Assembly (NCBI GenBank): GCA_016703945.1
Contig: JADJBC010000029.1
Location: 1-40,542, forward strand
Direction: 5' to 3'
Length of the DNA stretch: 40,542 nt
Source: Candidatus Aalborgicola danicus
GTDB taxonomy: Bacteria > Pseudomonadota > Gammaproteobacteria > Burkholderiales > Burkholderiaceae_C
Part shown: one piece after another, positions 1 to 8,803 of the stretch
How the letters are laid out: the number at the start of each line of letters is the position of its first letter
Numbering within the stretch: position 1 is the first letter of the stretch
Notes under the pieces: model-generated
Database searches by the model: none
Seen by the model: the letters and a program-made list of their open reading frames with translations, nothing else
What the model was told of the DNA's origin: nothing
Position numbers and translations under genes: made by a program

Positions 1-1223
1 TATGCCATCGCCAAATCCAACTTGCCGCAATGAAACAAAATCCTTGCCCTGTAGTTGGTGAAGTTGCGAAACCCACGGGCATTGGCCTTGATGAGTTGGA
101 TGGCGCTGTTGAAACCTTCCGCGCAGGCATTGCTGATTTTGTGTTGACTGAAGTTGAGCAGACCCGTCTCGTGACGGCGCAGCATCTTGACCACCTTTTT
201 GACTGGCTCCAGTCGACTGCGCATCGCGTTGGTGGACCAGGCATCAAAGAATCGCTTGGCAGAACCCTTGTAGCTGTAGCTCCAGAACTGGGTGAAGTTC
301 TCCTTGATGGTCCACGCCCTGCTGGTCTTGAGGTTGAGCTGGTTCAAGGCCCGAAACGACACGGCCTCGGCGCTGCGACCATCGGGGTAGCTTTTGAGCC
401 ACGCCCACTTACTTCCAGTCAACGGGGAGTTTCCCATCTGAGAGAGTCGACGGTGCTCTTGTTTGCGTACCGTATCCACCGCTTCCCCGAGGTACTTGGA
501 GACGTGAAACTTGTCATGCACGATATCAGCTTGGGGCATGCACTGCTTGGCCGCACTCATAAAGGCAGGCCACATATCCATGGCCACCGCTTTGACCGTG
601 GCACGCTGGGTCGGCGTAAGGGTTTCAATAAGCGTTTTGGCGGCTTCGAGCTTTCTCTCAGGAACCAAGTCAAGAACCCGCGAGCGGTCAATGTCGGTCA
701 GGATGGTGACGTAGCTGTGTCCCTTCTGGGAACTCTTCTCATCGATTCCGAGATAGGAGATTTCTTCTTCGGTACGACGCAGCATGCCGCGCTCCACGGC
801 ACTGACCATGATGGCGTTGACCGTGCCCCAGGACAGTCGCGTAAGGGTACAAACGCTTTGGGTAGTAGGACAGGCTTGCAGCAGTTTGATGACAAAGCCC
901 GTCATCAAGGTGGTGACACGGCTGTAACGCTCAGCCCAGGGAACGACCAGCTCTTCGACGCTGCCGTCGCTGTATTTGAGTTGGGGAACACGGGCTTTGA
1001 TGAGGGTCTCGAACTGGCAGGTGTCCAGGTGGCGCCATTGCCGTTCAGTCCAGCCGTTGATGTGGGCTCGCTTGGTGGCATCTGTGGGGTCGGCCCACAC
1101 TTGACCCTTCTTCAAAACGACCTCAACCACCACCCGCTGTTCTGCCAAAGAAAGGTCCACCTTTTTCACCGACCACGGTGTCTTCAGTCCAAGAAGGTGT
1201 TCGTACAGCGCGGTGTCTTTCAT
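1..1223 (-). CDS. ISL3-family transposase (3' end at window edge)
   Basis: DDE transposase of the ISL3 family, which cuts and pastes its own insertion sequence. Reading the minus strand from the ATG at 1223 gives 407 uninterrupted codons that run off the window with a partial TA codon, so the stop may lie one base outside. Visible are an N-terminal zinc-finger/HTH part with the stretch QVWADPTDATKRAHINGW, then GIDEKS (Asp about residue 161), VHDKFHVSKYLGEAV (Asp about 237) and ACAEGFNSAIQ (Glu about 369), which fit the family's catalytic triad and signature. The length is close to the usual 400-440 residues and the frame is intact. The terminal inverted repeats could not be located. A long open frame on the opposite strand is only its antisense shadow. 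A degenerate relative of its N-terminus lies at 36937-37095. Confidence 0.9.
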   Translation of the reverse strand, partial: MKDTALYEHLLGLKTPWSVKKVDLSLAEQRVVVEVVLKKGQVWADPTDATKRAHINGWTERQWRHLDTCQFETLIKARVPQLKYSDGSVEELVVPWAERYSRVTTLMTGFVIKLLQACPTTQSVCTLTRLSWGTVNAIMVSAVERGMLRRTEEEISYLGIDEKSSQKGHSYVTILTDIDRSRVLDLVPERKLEAAKTLIETLTPTQRATVKAVAMDMWPAFMSAAKQCMPQADIVHDKFHVSKYLGEAVDTVRKQEHRRLSQMGNSPLTGSKWAWLKSYPDGRSAEAVSFRALNQLNLKTSRAWTIKENFTQFWSYSYKGSAKRFFDAWSTNAMRSRLEPVKKVVKMLRRHETGLLNFSQHKISNACAEGFNSAIQLIKANARGFRNFTNYRARILFHCGKLDLAMA

Positions 1224-1280
1224 GTTCAAGCTGGAAATATTGAATCACTGGATTGTCCCGCAGCGAGCAAAAAATCACAG

Positions 1281-1756
1281 TCAAATTGATGGAGAACCAA
1301 AAAAAGCAAGCCCCAAGTCTTTTTGCGACAAAGAACCCTGTGTCAAGGCCAAGCCCTCGTCCAATCCTCTGTTGTAGCTGTAGTCCGTGGGACCTAAGTA
1401 AACTGGATCTGTCGCCGTCGGCGACAGGCCATTTGTGCCTATGACATTGGTACTTTTTAGGAAGTCAGCATGGGCCAATTCATGCGCAATACGGGCGACG
1501 AGGATTTTGGGTTGGTAACGAAAGCGGGAAACGTAAAGTCATCAGGGTCGACAACGACTTGCCCGCGCTGCTCACTGAACCAAGTGCCTTTTCCCTTCAC
1601 CGATAACGATCGATACTTCTTTCGAGACCATCACTTCAAACAACTTCTGAAAGACGGGTGAAGAGTTCATGATCGCAACCATCGCCGCGTTGATTCTTCC
1701 CGGCGCTCTTGATTCTGGCGCTGAACACTGCACTGGTCAAGACCAATTGTCGTCAT
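1281..1756 (-). pseudogene. HExxH zinc metallopeptidase-like protein, frameshifted
   Basis: Fragmented minus-strand gene. An ATG at 1756 overlaps the TGA of the upstream gene (ATGA), suggesting translational coupling. The coherent parts are FQKLFEVMVSKEVSIVIGEG near 1600-1660, then FSEQRGQVVVDPDDFTFPAF, then RIAHELAHADF near 1470-1490, ending LGLAFFGSPSI at 1281. HELAH matches the zincin HExxH motif, and GLDEGLA downstream could supply the third metal ligand. The pieces lie in different frames, so at least two or three indels separate them. The family is not identified; a secreted or toxin-type metallopeptidase is an inference from the zincin motif, the small size and the neighbouring second peptidase. 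It is unclear whether the breaks are genuine. Confidence 0.45.
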
Positions 1757-2348
1757 TTCCAAGCTCCATTTGCTGTCAAGTAAAACCCGTTTGCACACTG
1801 CTCTCTGGTAGTTTCAAGTACCACCACTGCCTCTTCGCCATCAGTGGACCGATAGTGGTAGCTATAGGGACTGGCACCCGTCGTGCTGTGCATGGGAGGG
1901 TCACCGAGTTTTGCTGTGACGCCCATCAGTCTCTGTGTGTGTTCGACCCGGTGGCCACAAATTCGAGGTTCGCGAAAATGAATTTCAATGGTGCAACGAC
2001 TAAGGGAACCTAGATTTCGAAAACGGGAATACGTAGCAGATTTGAATACGTCGCCGCGTTTGGTTGAGAGAATATGCTCAGCTTTTTGCCATTCGATTGA
2101 CGCACCATTTTCTGCAAGGCATTTGTGAACAGTCACTCGGGCCGATCGAGATTCCAAGTTCTCTCCAATAAGACTGGATCAAACTGCGCTGGCCCCGCGT
2201 CGGGCCAGCGAGCTTAAAGTGTGCGCAGGAGATCATCGTCACTGGCGTCAACGCCTGTTTCAGATACAACCGCCGTGACAGCACACCCATACACCAGGAC
2301 ATGCAGCAACAGGATAGGCAAACCCGCAATGCGACGACTTCTTTTCAT
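1753..2348 (-). pseudogene. Lipoprotein-like hypothetical protein, frameshifted
   Basis: A leader starting at 2348 (MKRSRRIAGLPILLLHVL followed by VYGC) looks like a signal peptide with a possible lipobox cysteine; that frame stops at 2214. The continuation is found in the other two frames: RGQRSLIQSYWREN near 2165-2200, then a 130-residue open stretch from 2157 to 1753 containing ESRSARVTVHKCL, TYSRFRNLGSLSRC and TTREQCANGFYLTANGAWK. Two indels (near 2220 and 2163) would restore one protein of about 195 residues. The 3' end overlaps the start of the metallopeptidase-like gene by ATGA. It has four or more cysteines, consistent with an exported protein. No family recognised; an immunity or chaperone partner of the adjacent peptidases is speculation. 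Confidence 0.4.
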
Positions 2349-2421
2349 ATCACAACCTTTGTCATTTCGTAGTCAACTTTCTTGCAGGTTGGGCGCCACG
2401 TTGGGCCAACGGGTTGGGTGT

Positions 2422-2640
2422 TCATGCCGCCACCCGCCAAAAGCTTTCGTTCCGGGAATTTTGCATGCCAAATAGGCCTCTAGCCCCCGCAGATTCTGCG
2501 TAAGCAGCTACCAAATCAGTAGCAACTGTGCATTTCATCGACTGGATCAGACCGCTGTTGCCGGTGAGTGTGCCCGCAATGTTGAAGCCGGTGCCGCCAT
2601 CGGCGGCCAGTGTCATGGTCACCTGGTGTTGTACGTCTGC
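2422..2640. repeat. Direct repeat, copy 1 (other copy 4180-4398)
   Basis: About 219 bp, aligned by eye at high identity with 4180-4398 in the same orientation. It covers the 3' end of the metallopeptidase gene and the first bases after its stop: both copies continue with a ribosome-site-like GGTGGC and an ATGAAC start. After copy 1 that start opens only a 22-codon frame, consistent with the scrap of a further downstream paralogue. Confidence 0.8.
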
Positions 2641-4183
2641 ATCAAAGGTGTTCTGGTAACCCTTGCTTTGAAACGTCACCACACCGGCTGCGTTGGTGGT
2701 GACTTGGGTGACGGCGTAACCTATTTCGTCGGCTTGGCGTTCGTAGACGGTGGTGCCGCCATTGGCACTGCTGTTGGGTACCACCATGTGGTAGGTGCCG
2801 TTGTCCGGGCTGGTGGTGATGCGGGTGCCCACGCCGTAGAGCAGTGTGGTACTGCCGTCTGGGTTCAGCGTGACCGCGTAGTTGGTTCCGGGGTCTAAGG
2901 GCACGGGCGACGGGGCTGCTTGTAGAAGTCTTTGTGCGTCGTTAAAACAAAACAGCGCATAGTTCAGCTGCGGGGCGGTGGTGGGCGCATTGACGCCGTT
3001 GTAGCGGGCCACAAAGATGTCTGCCGCCATCGCGGCTTCGCGCGGCGTGGCACCGGCCGCGATGTAGTTGTTGTATTCGGCCTGGGCCATGGCACCCAAG
3101 TCTTCCCCGTCGCGTTGGCCATTGACGGGAATGGTGATGCCGGTGCCAGCTTTGATTTCACTCGCAATTTTGATGTTGTTGCTGATGGCGAAGCCTTCGC
3201 GGCTCAGGCAGGCAAGTTGAATATTGGCCGAATCCTTGGAATTGACGGCCCAGGTGATGGACGGCGTTGTCGTTGCCGGTGTTGAGGTAGTGTCCGACTT
3301 CGTGGGAGAGGACGGCGACGAATCGCTCTGGGGTACCATCCTGAAACCAATCTGTCCCAAGGGAAATATAGGTCTTGCCTTCCCAAGTCTTGAGAGAGCC
3401 AGCGCCATTGACTGCGTCGATGATGATGGGCAGCGTTGTGGAGTCTGCTTCGTACCTAGCCAACTGGTTTTTGAGGGTTTCTGAGGCGTTGATTTGAGTC
3501 AGGACAATTGCCCAAACCGCAGGAGTGAATTGGGATTGAATATTCTGAAAAATTGGGGATTGCGTTGTGAAATTTGGCGTTGTCATTTGGTTGTCTCCCG
3601 ATTGCGGTGTAGGTAACACGATTGCAAAGTTAAGACAATTGCCATCGCCGGCCATCTTGAAGCTGTATCCAATTTGGTTTGAAATTGGCGCAAAGGTCAG
3701 GCTGCTTACAGAACCAAAATTTCGTTCTTCACCTTTGATTAGCCGGTCTATCAATGCTGGAGATGTGACTTGTTCGAGCTGATGAGGTCGCGCCAAAACT
3801 AATCTAACTGGCGGACCCAGCCCAACTATCCAATCGCGTGGGCTAGGGCAGTGTTTGCTATCTATGCGAGCACTCATCCGCCGAGGAATCTGCACCGTTG
3901 GTTCCATGAGTTCAAAGTATGTGAACTTCATCCCAAACGGCTCCATTGCCGCCTCAATGGTTTTGCGAGCGTCTGCTTCATTGGTGCTGCTCCAATTCAC
4001 CGATTGAATCGCCTCGCCAATGCGCTTGGCTGCCGATACTTGCTGGGACTGTGCAGCAGCTGCTGGTGGTACTGGCAATTCCGCCGGGGGTGGTGTCTGC
4101 GCGCAGCTTGCGGTCAGTGTTGCCATCAGCACGTAGGCGGTCAGCGTTGCGCGCAATGTTGGGCTGAGTTTTCGGGGGTTCAT
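2422..4183 (-). CDS. Secreted HEVGH zinc metallopeptidase-like protein, one frameshift
   Basis: Long minus-strand gene beginning at 4183 with MNPRKLSPTLRATL, a hydrophobic stretch and TASCAQTPPP, i.e. a signal peptide probably of lipoprotein type. The GGAAGGTGG upstream is a good ribosome site. VAVLSHEVGHYLNTGNDN (His about residue 294) is a clear zincin HExxH motif. Near 3240 the frame changes: the sequence continues as SKDSANIQLACLSREGFAI, then AEYNNYIAAGATPREAAMAA, then a beta-rich tail with NPDGSTTLLYGVG and NGGTTVYERQADEIGYAV, ending at 2422. A single indel would give about 585 residues. The last about 73 codons are duplicated upstream at 4180-4398. The start overlaps the stop of that remnant (ATGA). 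Exact peptidase family not recognised; acts in the envelope or outside if exported. Confidence 0.6.
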
Positions 4184-4398
4184 GCTGCCACCTTCCAAAG
4201 GTTGTCGTTCCGGGACTTTCGTATGCCAAATTGGCCGATTGCCCCCGCAGTTTCTTCTGACGCAGCTACCAAATCAGTAGCAACTGTGCATTTCAACGAC
4301 TGGATCAGGCCGCGGTTGCCGGTGAGTGTGCCCGCAATGTTGAAGCCGGTGCTGCCATCGGCGGCCAGTGTCATGGTCACCTGGTGTTGAACGTCAGC
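4180..4398 (-). pseudogene. 3' remnant of a duplicated copy of the metallopeptidase gene
   Basis: The last about 73 codons before the stop at 4180 read DVQHQVTMTLAADGSTGFNI and then TLTGNRGLIQSLKCTVATDL, almost the same as the end of the following gene (2422-2640). Upstream of 4398 the similarity ends abruptly in unrelated sequence, so only the 3' end of a former upstream paralogue remains. Its TGA overlaps the ATG of the intact copy. This is what a tandem duplication followed by deletion would leave. Confidence 0.75.
4180..4398. repeat. Direct repeat, copy 2 (other copy 2422-2640)
   Basis: Second copy of the repeat described at 2422-2640. The region of longest identity lies around 4265-4390, including the codons for LTGN and CTVATDLVAA. 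Confidence 0.8.
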
Positions 4399-4485
4399 AT
4401 GCGAGCTATCGCAGCGTGGTTTTGCCTTTTCTTCCAAGTAGAACTTCTTGCGCCTTCCAAGAAACGACTAGAACGAACTCCACTG

Positions 4486-4848
4486 CTAACTGCATAAGCG
4501 AACCATCGCGAACTCCCAGCCGCCAGAATTTGCATTGCCAAGACGTATGGACCCGTAATAGTAGACGGCCAATCCAATCACAAGCGTAGAAGACAAGACT
4601 TGAATTACGGGTGACTTTTCAAAGAGGTTCAGTACTCCTACCAACCCAGCATAGGGAATGCACACACATGCCATAAAGAACAGAAGCCCAATGATTTGCC
4701 CAAACATCTGATCGGTTGGAAGGGAGAAAACCCAAGGCCAGCTGGTGCAATACCAAAGAAAGTAAAAAGCAGTCACTATTGCCGCAGCGGTAATGCCGAA
4801 AAGGAGGCTGCGATGAATGGGTGAAAAATCGACCATACGTGAAACCAT
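4486..4848 (-). CDS. Small hydrophobic membrane protein, hypothetical
   Basis: About 120 residues from the ATG at 4848 (MVSRMVDFSPIHRS); a second ATG at 4836 is possible and neither has a strong ribosome site. Three membrane segments are visible: LLFGITAAAIVTAFYFLWY, IIGLLFFMACVCIPYAGLVG and VIQVLSSTLVIGLAVYYYG. The short charged linkers suggest an inner-membrane protein. The family is not recognised. It overlaps, in another frame, the abnormal 3' extension of the neighbouring alpha/beta hydrolase, which supports that extension being an artefact. Confidence 0.55.
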   Translation of the reverse strand: MVSRMVDFSPIHRSLLFGITAAAIVTAFYFLWYCTSWPWVFSLPTDQMFGQIIGLLFFMACVCIPYAGLVGVLNLFEKSPVIQVLSSTLVIGLAVYYYGSIRLGNANSGGWEFAMVRLCS

Positions 4849-6088
4849 GTTTGATTCTAAAGAACGAACGCGGGGGCAACATGGCGAGATTGTTGGATGC
4901 AAAGTGATACTGGGCCACAGTAGCTACTGAATATCTCCATTCCGGCTCAATTGGAATGTCGGCTTCCTTTGGGTACTTGACTTCCGAAAGTACCGCGTGA
5001 ACGTCAGCAATGCGTCTTAAAGAGCCAGCCACTTTTCTCGGCAGCGGTCGTTCAAAATTGGATGACACCCCCGGGCGCAAACGTGGCACCTTGGCCTCGA
5101 TGTGTTTTAACACCAGGGGCCAAATTTTCGCTTCCGCCACGCGCTGGAACACACCAAAATGTCCGACCGCTTTGCGCCCCACCGCGCCCGGGTGCAGGTG
5201 CAAGCGCTCGACTTGGCCCCCGTTCTGGCCAAAACAGGCTGCCAGTGCGTCCACCGCATCGACCGGACCAAACGTTTTGTCGTCGTCAATGCTCCACAGT
5301 TGCATGTGACCCTTAAATTGGTCGGGCTGGTACCAACCGTCGCATGCCGGGTCATCACGAAAATATCCGGGGGACATACCCCAGCGAGCCCAGTCCATAG
5401 CGGCAGCCCCGGGCAGCGCCTCGCCACCGCCCAGCGCCCAGCCCGGCAACTTGCCGGTAAGGCGCACACACAGCGGGACCCAGCGCCCAAAGAACACGCG
5501 AGTCACCTGGCGGCGCCATCCGCGCGGCCACAGCTTCCAGTACCCGAACTGCGAACCCAGGGTAATGACCGCGTTGAAGTGCTCAAGCCCCTGTACCAGT
5601 GGCAATCCATTGCCTCCCAAGGAGTGCCCGACCCACAGCACGGGCAAGTGCTGGTCGCTTTGGGTGCTACGCGCCTTCGCACAGGCCAGCGCCCCCGAGA
5701 GGTCGTGGCGAACCCACTCGCGCATGCCGGTGCGCCCACTGCCACTGTCGCTCTTTCCCATTCCACGGTAGTCAAAGCACAACACGGCATACCCACGGGC
5801 GGCCAGCCAGCGGGCAAAGGCGTGGTAGTAGCGCTGCGGAACACCGGTGGCGGGCGCCATGACCGCCACCGCATGGGCGGGACGGTGCTGCGGCACAAAC
5901 CAGTGCCCGTGCAGAGGGTGACCGTCCGTGGCAGCAAATTGCACCGCGCCCATGCTTACTTCTGTGTCCCGCGGGTCGGGTTGGTCCTGGAATGGCAAAT
6001 GGGCGTGCAGGTGTGCTTGGTCGGGGGATTCCAACGTAGTCCTCACATACGTGGCAGGGGCGGCGGCGGCGGACAAGGCAAAAGACAT
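4619..6088 (-). CDS. Alpha/beta hydrolase with abnormal C-terminal extension
   Basis: Alpha/beta-hydrolase-fold enzyme of the YbbC/UCP037442 type, probably an esterase or lipase-like hydrolase. I chose the ATG at 6088 (MSFALSAAAAPATYV), which has GGAG seven bases upstream; the open frame extends further upstream without a better start. The strand/oxyanion region is AVAVMAPATGVPQRYYHAFA, followed by GYAVLCFDYRGMGKSD, and the nucleophile elbow GHSLGG places Ser at about residue 156. The acid and His are expected in WSIDDDKTFGPVDA and VGHFGVF. The fold should end near 5070; the frame then runs about 150 codons further through unrelated sequence and into a membrane-protein gene on the same strand, so a lost stop or indel is likely. 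It is divergent from the LysR gene. Confidence 0.75.
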   Translation of the reverse strand: MSFALSAAAAPATYVRTTLESPDQAHLHAHLPFQDQPDPRDTEVSMGAVQFAATDGHPLHGHWFVPQHRPAHAVAVMAPATGVPQRYYHAFARWLAARGYAVLCFDYRGMGKSDSGSGRTGMREWVRHDLSGALACAKARSTQSDQHLPVLWVGHSLGGNGLPLVQGLEHFNAVITLGSQFGYWKLWPRGWRRQVTRVFFGRWVPLCVRLTGKLPGWALGGGEALPGAAAMDWARWGMSPGYFRDDPACDGWYQPDQFKGHMQLWSIDDDKTFGPVDAVDALAACFGQNGGQVERLHLHPGAVGRKAVGHFGVFQRVAEAKIWPLVLKHIEAKVPRLRPGVSSNFERPLPRKVAGSLRRIADVHAVLSEVKYPKEADIPIEPEWRYSVATVAQYHFASNNLAMLPPRSFFRIKHGFTYGRFFTHSSQPPFRHYRCGNSDCFLLSLVLHQLALGFLPSNRSDVWANHWASVLYGMCVHSLCWVGRSTEPL

Positions 6089-6177
6089 AGCGTCTCCAAA
6101 CAGGTGGTTCATGAAGCTGCATGGTAGATTTGTACTAAATTGTTGAATAGACCAAATTTTTGAGTCACACTGTTTAC
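6089..6177. promoter_or_regulatory. Divergent promoter region, hydrolase / LysR
   Basis: An AT-rich gap of about 90 bp separates the minus-strand hydrolase start from the plus-strand LysR start. LysR regulators commonly bind such gaps and control the divergent neighbour. The AT stretch at 6128-6160 could hold both -10 elements, but no convincing T-N11-A dyad or -35 was singled out. Confidence 0.35.
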
Positions 6178-7142
6178 ATGAACTCACCAAAAGACGCGCC
6201 TGCCTTGTCGGCAACCCGATTGCACCGTCATCGCGAGACATCGGCCTTGGATGCCAACGCGCTGGAGTTGTTTGCCCGTGTGGTCGCGGCCGGGAGCTTT
6301 TCACGCGCAGCGCGCCAGTTGGGGCTGACGCGTGCGGCCGTCAGTCGCCGTGTCGCCGCCATGGAGCAGCTAGTCGGCCAGACGCTGCTGGCGCGCACCA
6401 CCCGCTCGCTGGGGTTGACCGAGGCCGGGCGCGCGCTGGCTGCGCGGGCCCAGGTCGTGCACGAAGCCGCGGACGCAGCACGCATGGCGTTGCGAAAGGA
6501 GGGTGATGCCTTGCAAGGGCGGCTGCGCATCACCAGCATGCGTGCCTTCGGCTACAGCGTGTTGTTGCCTGTGCTGGCCGAGTTTGGTCGCACGCACCCG
6601 GGCGTGGCCATGGAGTTGATGTTCACCGAGCGGCGGGTGGACCTGGTTCGCGAGGGGGTGGATGTGGCCTTTCGCATTACCCGCAAGCCCCCGGAGGACT
6701 GTGTGGCCCAGCCAGTGCTGCGCTATCGCATTGGTGCGTACGGCAGCACGGCGTCGCCCCTGAAGGGCCCGCAAGCGTTGCAGCAATGGCCTTTGCTCAT
6801 GCTGGAGGGCGGCGCGCAAAGCTGGCTGCTGCAGAGGCATAGCCGCAACGGCGACGCCCACGAGACGGTGGAGCTGCAGCCCACATCAGCGCCGACAGCC
6901 TTGAAGCCCTGGTAGCGCTGGCGCGTCTCGGCCAAGGGGTCGTTTTGGCCCCCGACTTTTGCGTGCAGGAGGACGTCGCGGCGGGGCGTCTGCATAACCT
7001 GCTGCCCGACTGGCACTTGCCCATTGCGGAGGGCGACTGCGTTCAAGCGCTGACCTTGCCCGTATACACCGCAGGTGCCAACGCACGCGCCCTGGTGCGC
7101 TTGGTGGCGCAGCGGCTTGAGCATAGCCAACCGGTGGTGTGA
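6178..7142 (+). CDS. LysR-family transcriptional regulator, one frameshift
   Basis: DNA-binding regulator of the LysR family. The winged HTH is clear: LELFARVVAAGSFSRAARQL, GLTRAAVSRRVAAMEQLVG and ARTTRSLGLTEAGR (about residues 25-85), followed by the effector-binding domain starting RLRITSMRAFGYSVLLPVL. An ATG at 6178 is taken as start; a TTG at 6160 in frame is an alternative. Near 6882 a CCC run lacks one C: inserting it joins HISADSLEALVALARLGQGV and the rest (VQEDVAAGRLHNLLPDW, ending QPVV at 7142), giving about 321 residues, normal for the family. It probably regulates the divergent hydrolase. Confidence 0.82.
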
Positions 7143-7263
7143 GCTTTTGCAACTGCCACTGGAACTCAAACAAAGTCTGATGGAAATGGAGAACCCGCTA
7201 GTACGAATGGAGCTGGTGCTCGACATCTTGGTCAGGGCAGGAATTCCAGGGCTTGCTCCTTGA
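7131..7263 (+). pseudogene. C-terminal scrap of a Lon-substrate-binding-domain protein
   Basis: In a frame overlapping the last codons of the LysR gene, RWCELLQLPLELKQSLMEME and then NPLVRMELVLDILVRAGI are read up to a stop at 7263. This matches the C-terminal helix of stand-alone Lon N-domain (LON peptidase substrate-binding) proteins as I know them from Burkholderiales. The rest of that gene, about 170 residues, is missing, so the junction at about 7131 marks a deletion or rearrangement that joined it to the LysR 3' end. Confidence 0.5.
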
Positions 7264-7329
7264 GCTCGGCAATCCTGGTCGCCGCAAGCAGGGTCAAGAA
7301 ATCACACGCTCTCGCACCGATCAATTCAT

Positions 7330-7564
7330 GTGCAAATGAATCTCCGTCGTCCACTTCCCCATATAGCTGCAGCAAAGTGCACTGGCTGCGGTAGATGCGT
7401 CGGCGCATGCGGTCCACACATCCTGAGCTTGGAGGTCGTAAATTGGATCAAGACCGCACGGCTTGACAACGTTGCCCATTGCACTGGTTGCAGCAAGTGC
7501 TCCAGACATCTGTCCGTTCGGCGCTATCAGCATGATTCAGCGTCCAGTTACCGGACATTCGTGA
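7330..7564 (+). CDS. Small 2[4Fe-4S] ferredoxin, one frameshift
   Basis: Electron-carrier protein of about 78 residues. The first cluster motif is CTGCGRCVGACGPHIL (C-x2-C-x2-C-x3-C, with Gly where Pro is usual). The second is CTGCSKC followed, after a shift of frame at 7500, by APDICPFGAISM, ending RPVTGHS at 7564. The break looks like the loss of one GC from a TGCGCT context. Start is taken at the ATG at 7330; 7336 is equally possible. It stands alone with no recognisable redox partner adjacent, so its role is unknown. Confidence 0.65.
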
Positions 7565-7997
7565 ATGTCGGCAGCTGGCCCTGCCGAAAGGGTGCAAAGC
7601 CCCCTATGCAAATCTTTCATTCCTCAGGGCCAACAGCGCTCCTTCCCAAATGACTGCTATCAGGCGGTAGACTGAGGTAAATTCAAAGCTGTAGGCTTTC
7701 GACTGCATCCGAGTGAAGGGGCCGACATTCAGTTTGAATCGCCCAATTTAGCCGTTCTTGCCGGGTTTGTCCCCATCCTATTGGAGGCAACGAGATCGCA
7801 GAACAAGAAGGTCGGTTATTCTTGTTTCAAGACGACGTTGTTTATGTGCGCTCGGACCATTCGGTCCTATTCTGCTGACGCAGGCCGCAGCCAGCTTTGG
7901 CCGTGCAAATGGATCGTGCCGTTTTCTCACATCCATTCAGCTACCGTTCACCCGCCCCCGCGCAAGATACGCCTATACCAACCCAAAGAGGCATCCT
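7565..7997. other. Intergenic stretch, no gene recognised
   Basis: No convincing coding sequence in 430 bp. The last 50 bases include the promoter/leader of the glycine-zipper gene, with a clear AGAGG ribosome site at 7986-7991. Confidence 0.4.
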
Positions 7998-8529
7998 ATG
8001 AAACGTCTTGCTATCGCTCTCGCATGTACTGTTTGCGCTTTTGCTGCGCAGGCCGAAACTTTTTTTGACAACGCCCGCGTGCGCAGCGCTGAGCCGCAGT
8101 ATGAAAACGTCACCGTGCCGCGAGAAGAGTACCGCACCGATTGGGTGACTCCGCCCCCGCGCGTTTACAACGAAGGCCCTAACTATGGTGGCGTAGCACT
8201 GGGTGCGCTTGGCCGGTGGCGTGGTTGGTAATCAGGTTGGCCGCGGCAGCGAGGGCCGCGAGGCTGCCACAGCATTGGGCGCGCTGGTGGGAGCCATTGC
8301 CGGGGACCGCATTACCAGTAATAGCAGTAACCGATACGCGCAAGTCCAGGAAGCCCCACGCCAAGTCAACCGCTGCCAAGTGGTCAACGATGTCCAGGCA
8401 CGCCTGACCGGTTACAGCGTGGCTTACGACTACCGTGGCCAGACCTACACCACCCTGATGCGCGAAAACCCCGGTCCGTACCTACAGCAGCGTTTGTCGG
8501 TAGACCCCGTTGGCCCTGCCCTGCGATAA
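7998..8529 (+). CDS. Glycine-zipper 2TM outer-membrane-type protein, one frameshift
   Basis: Exported protein of about 177 residues in the Rickettsia 17-kDa-antigen-like (glycine zipper 2TM) group, whose members sit in the envelope. Start ATG at 7998 with AGAGG seven bases upstream. MKRLAIALACTVCAFAAQAE is a signal peptide cleaved after AQA. The glycine zipper (GGVALGALAGGVVGNQVGRG, then ALGALVGAIAGDRI) is split by an extra G near 8207. The tail has two cysteine-adjacent blocks and ends RGQTYTTLMRENPGPYL, a typical conserved motif in this group. It precedes a PepSY protein and a two-component system in the same direction. Confidence 0.8.
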
Positions 8530-8549
8530 CCCGCTCCTCCGGTAGTACG

Positions 8550-8798
8550 ATGATGCCCATGACTTCCCGCATTGCACACTCGCTGCTCGTCGCCCTTATG
8601 CTGGCCTGCGCACCCGCCTGGGCCGATATAGGCCGAGATGAAGCTGCTGCTGCCGCCCGTCAGGCGGCGGGTGGGCGGGTGCTGGCGGTGGACAAAGCCC
8701 AGGTCGGCAATAGGGCAGCGTGGCGCGTCAAGCTGGTCACTGCGGGTGGCGAGGTGCAGGTGGTGATGATCGACGCCGCCACGGGCAAGCCGCTTTGA
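8550..8798 (+). CDS. PepSY domain protein, periplasmic
   Basis: 82 residues: signal peptide with MTSRIAHSLLVALMLACAPA and cleavage after WAD-like AWA, then a single PepSY domain (EAAAAARQAAGGRVLAVD, WRVKLVTAGGEVQVVMIDA, TGKPL). PepSY domains are thought to inhibit or modulate peptidases or sense envelope state. It lies six bases before the response regulator, so it is probably the first gene of the operon with that regulator and the kinase, a common arrangement in Burkholderiales. There is no strong ribosome site; ATGs at 8550, 8553 and 8559 are all possible. Confidence 0.82.
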   Translation: MMPMTSRIAHSLLVALMLACAPAWADIGRDEAAAAARQAAGGRVLAVDKAQVGNRAAWRVKLVTAGGEVQVVMIDAATGKPL

Positions 8799-8803
8799 TT
8801 TAG

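Noticed and set aside
30..1289. 419-codon open frame on the plus strand
   Set aside because: It is exactly antisense to the intact ISL3 transposase, which has the full catalytic triad.
5159..6127. 322-codon plus-strand open frame
   Set aside because: Antisense to the alpha/beta hydrolase, whose catalytic motifs are clear; Arg/Gly/Val-rich shadow.
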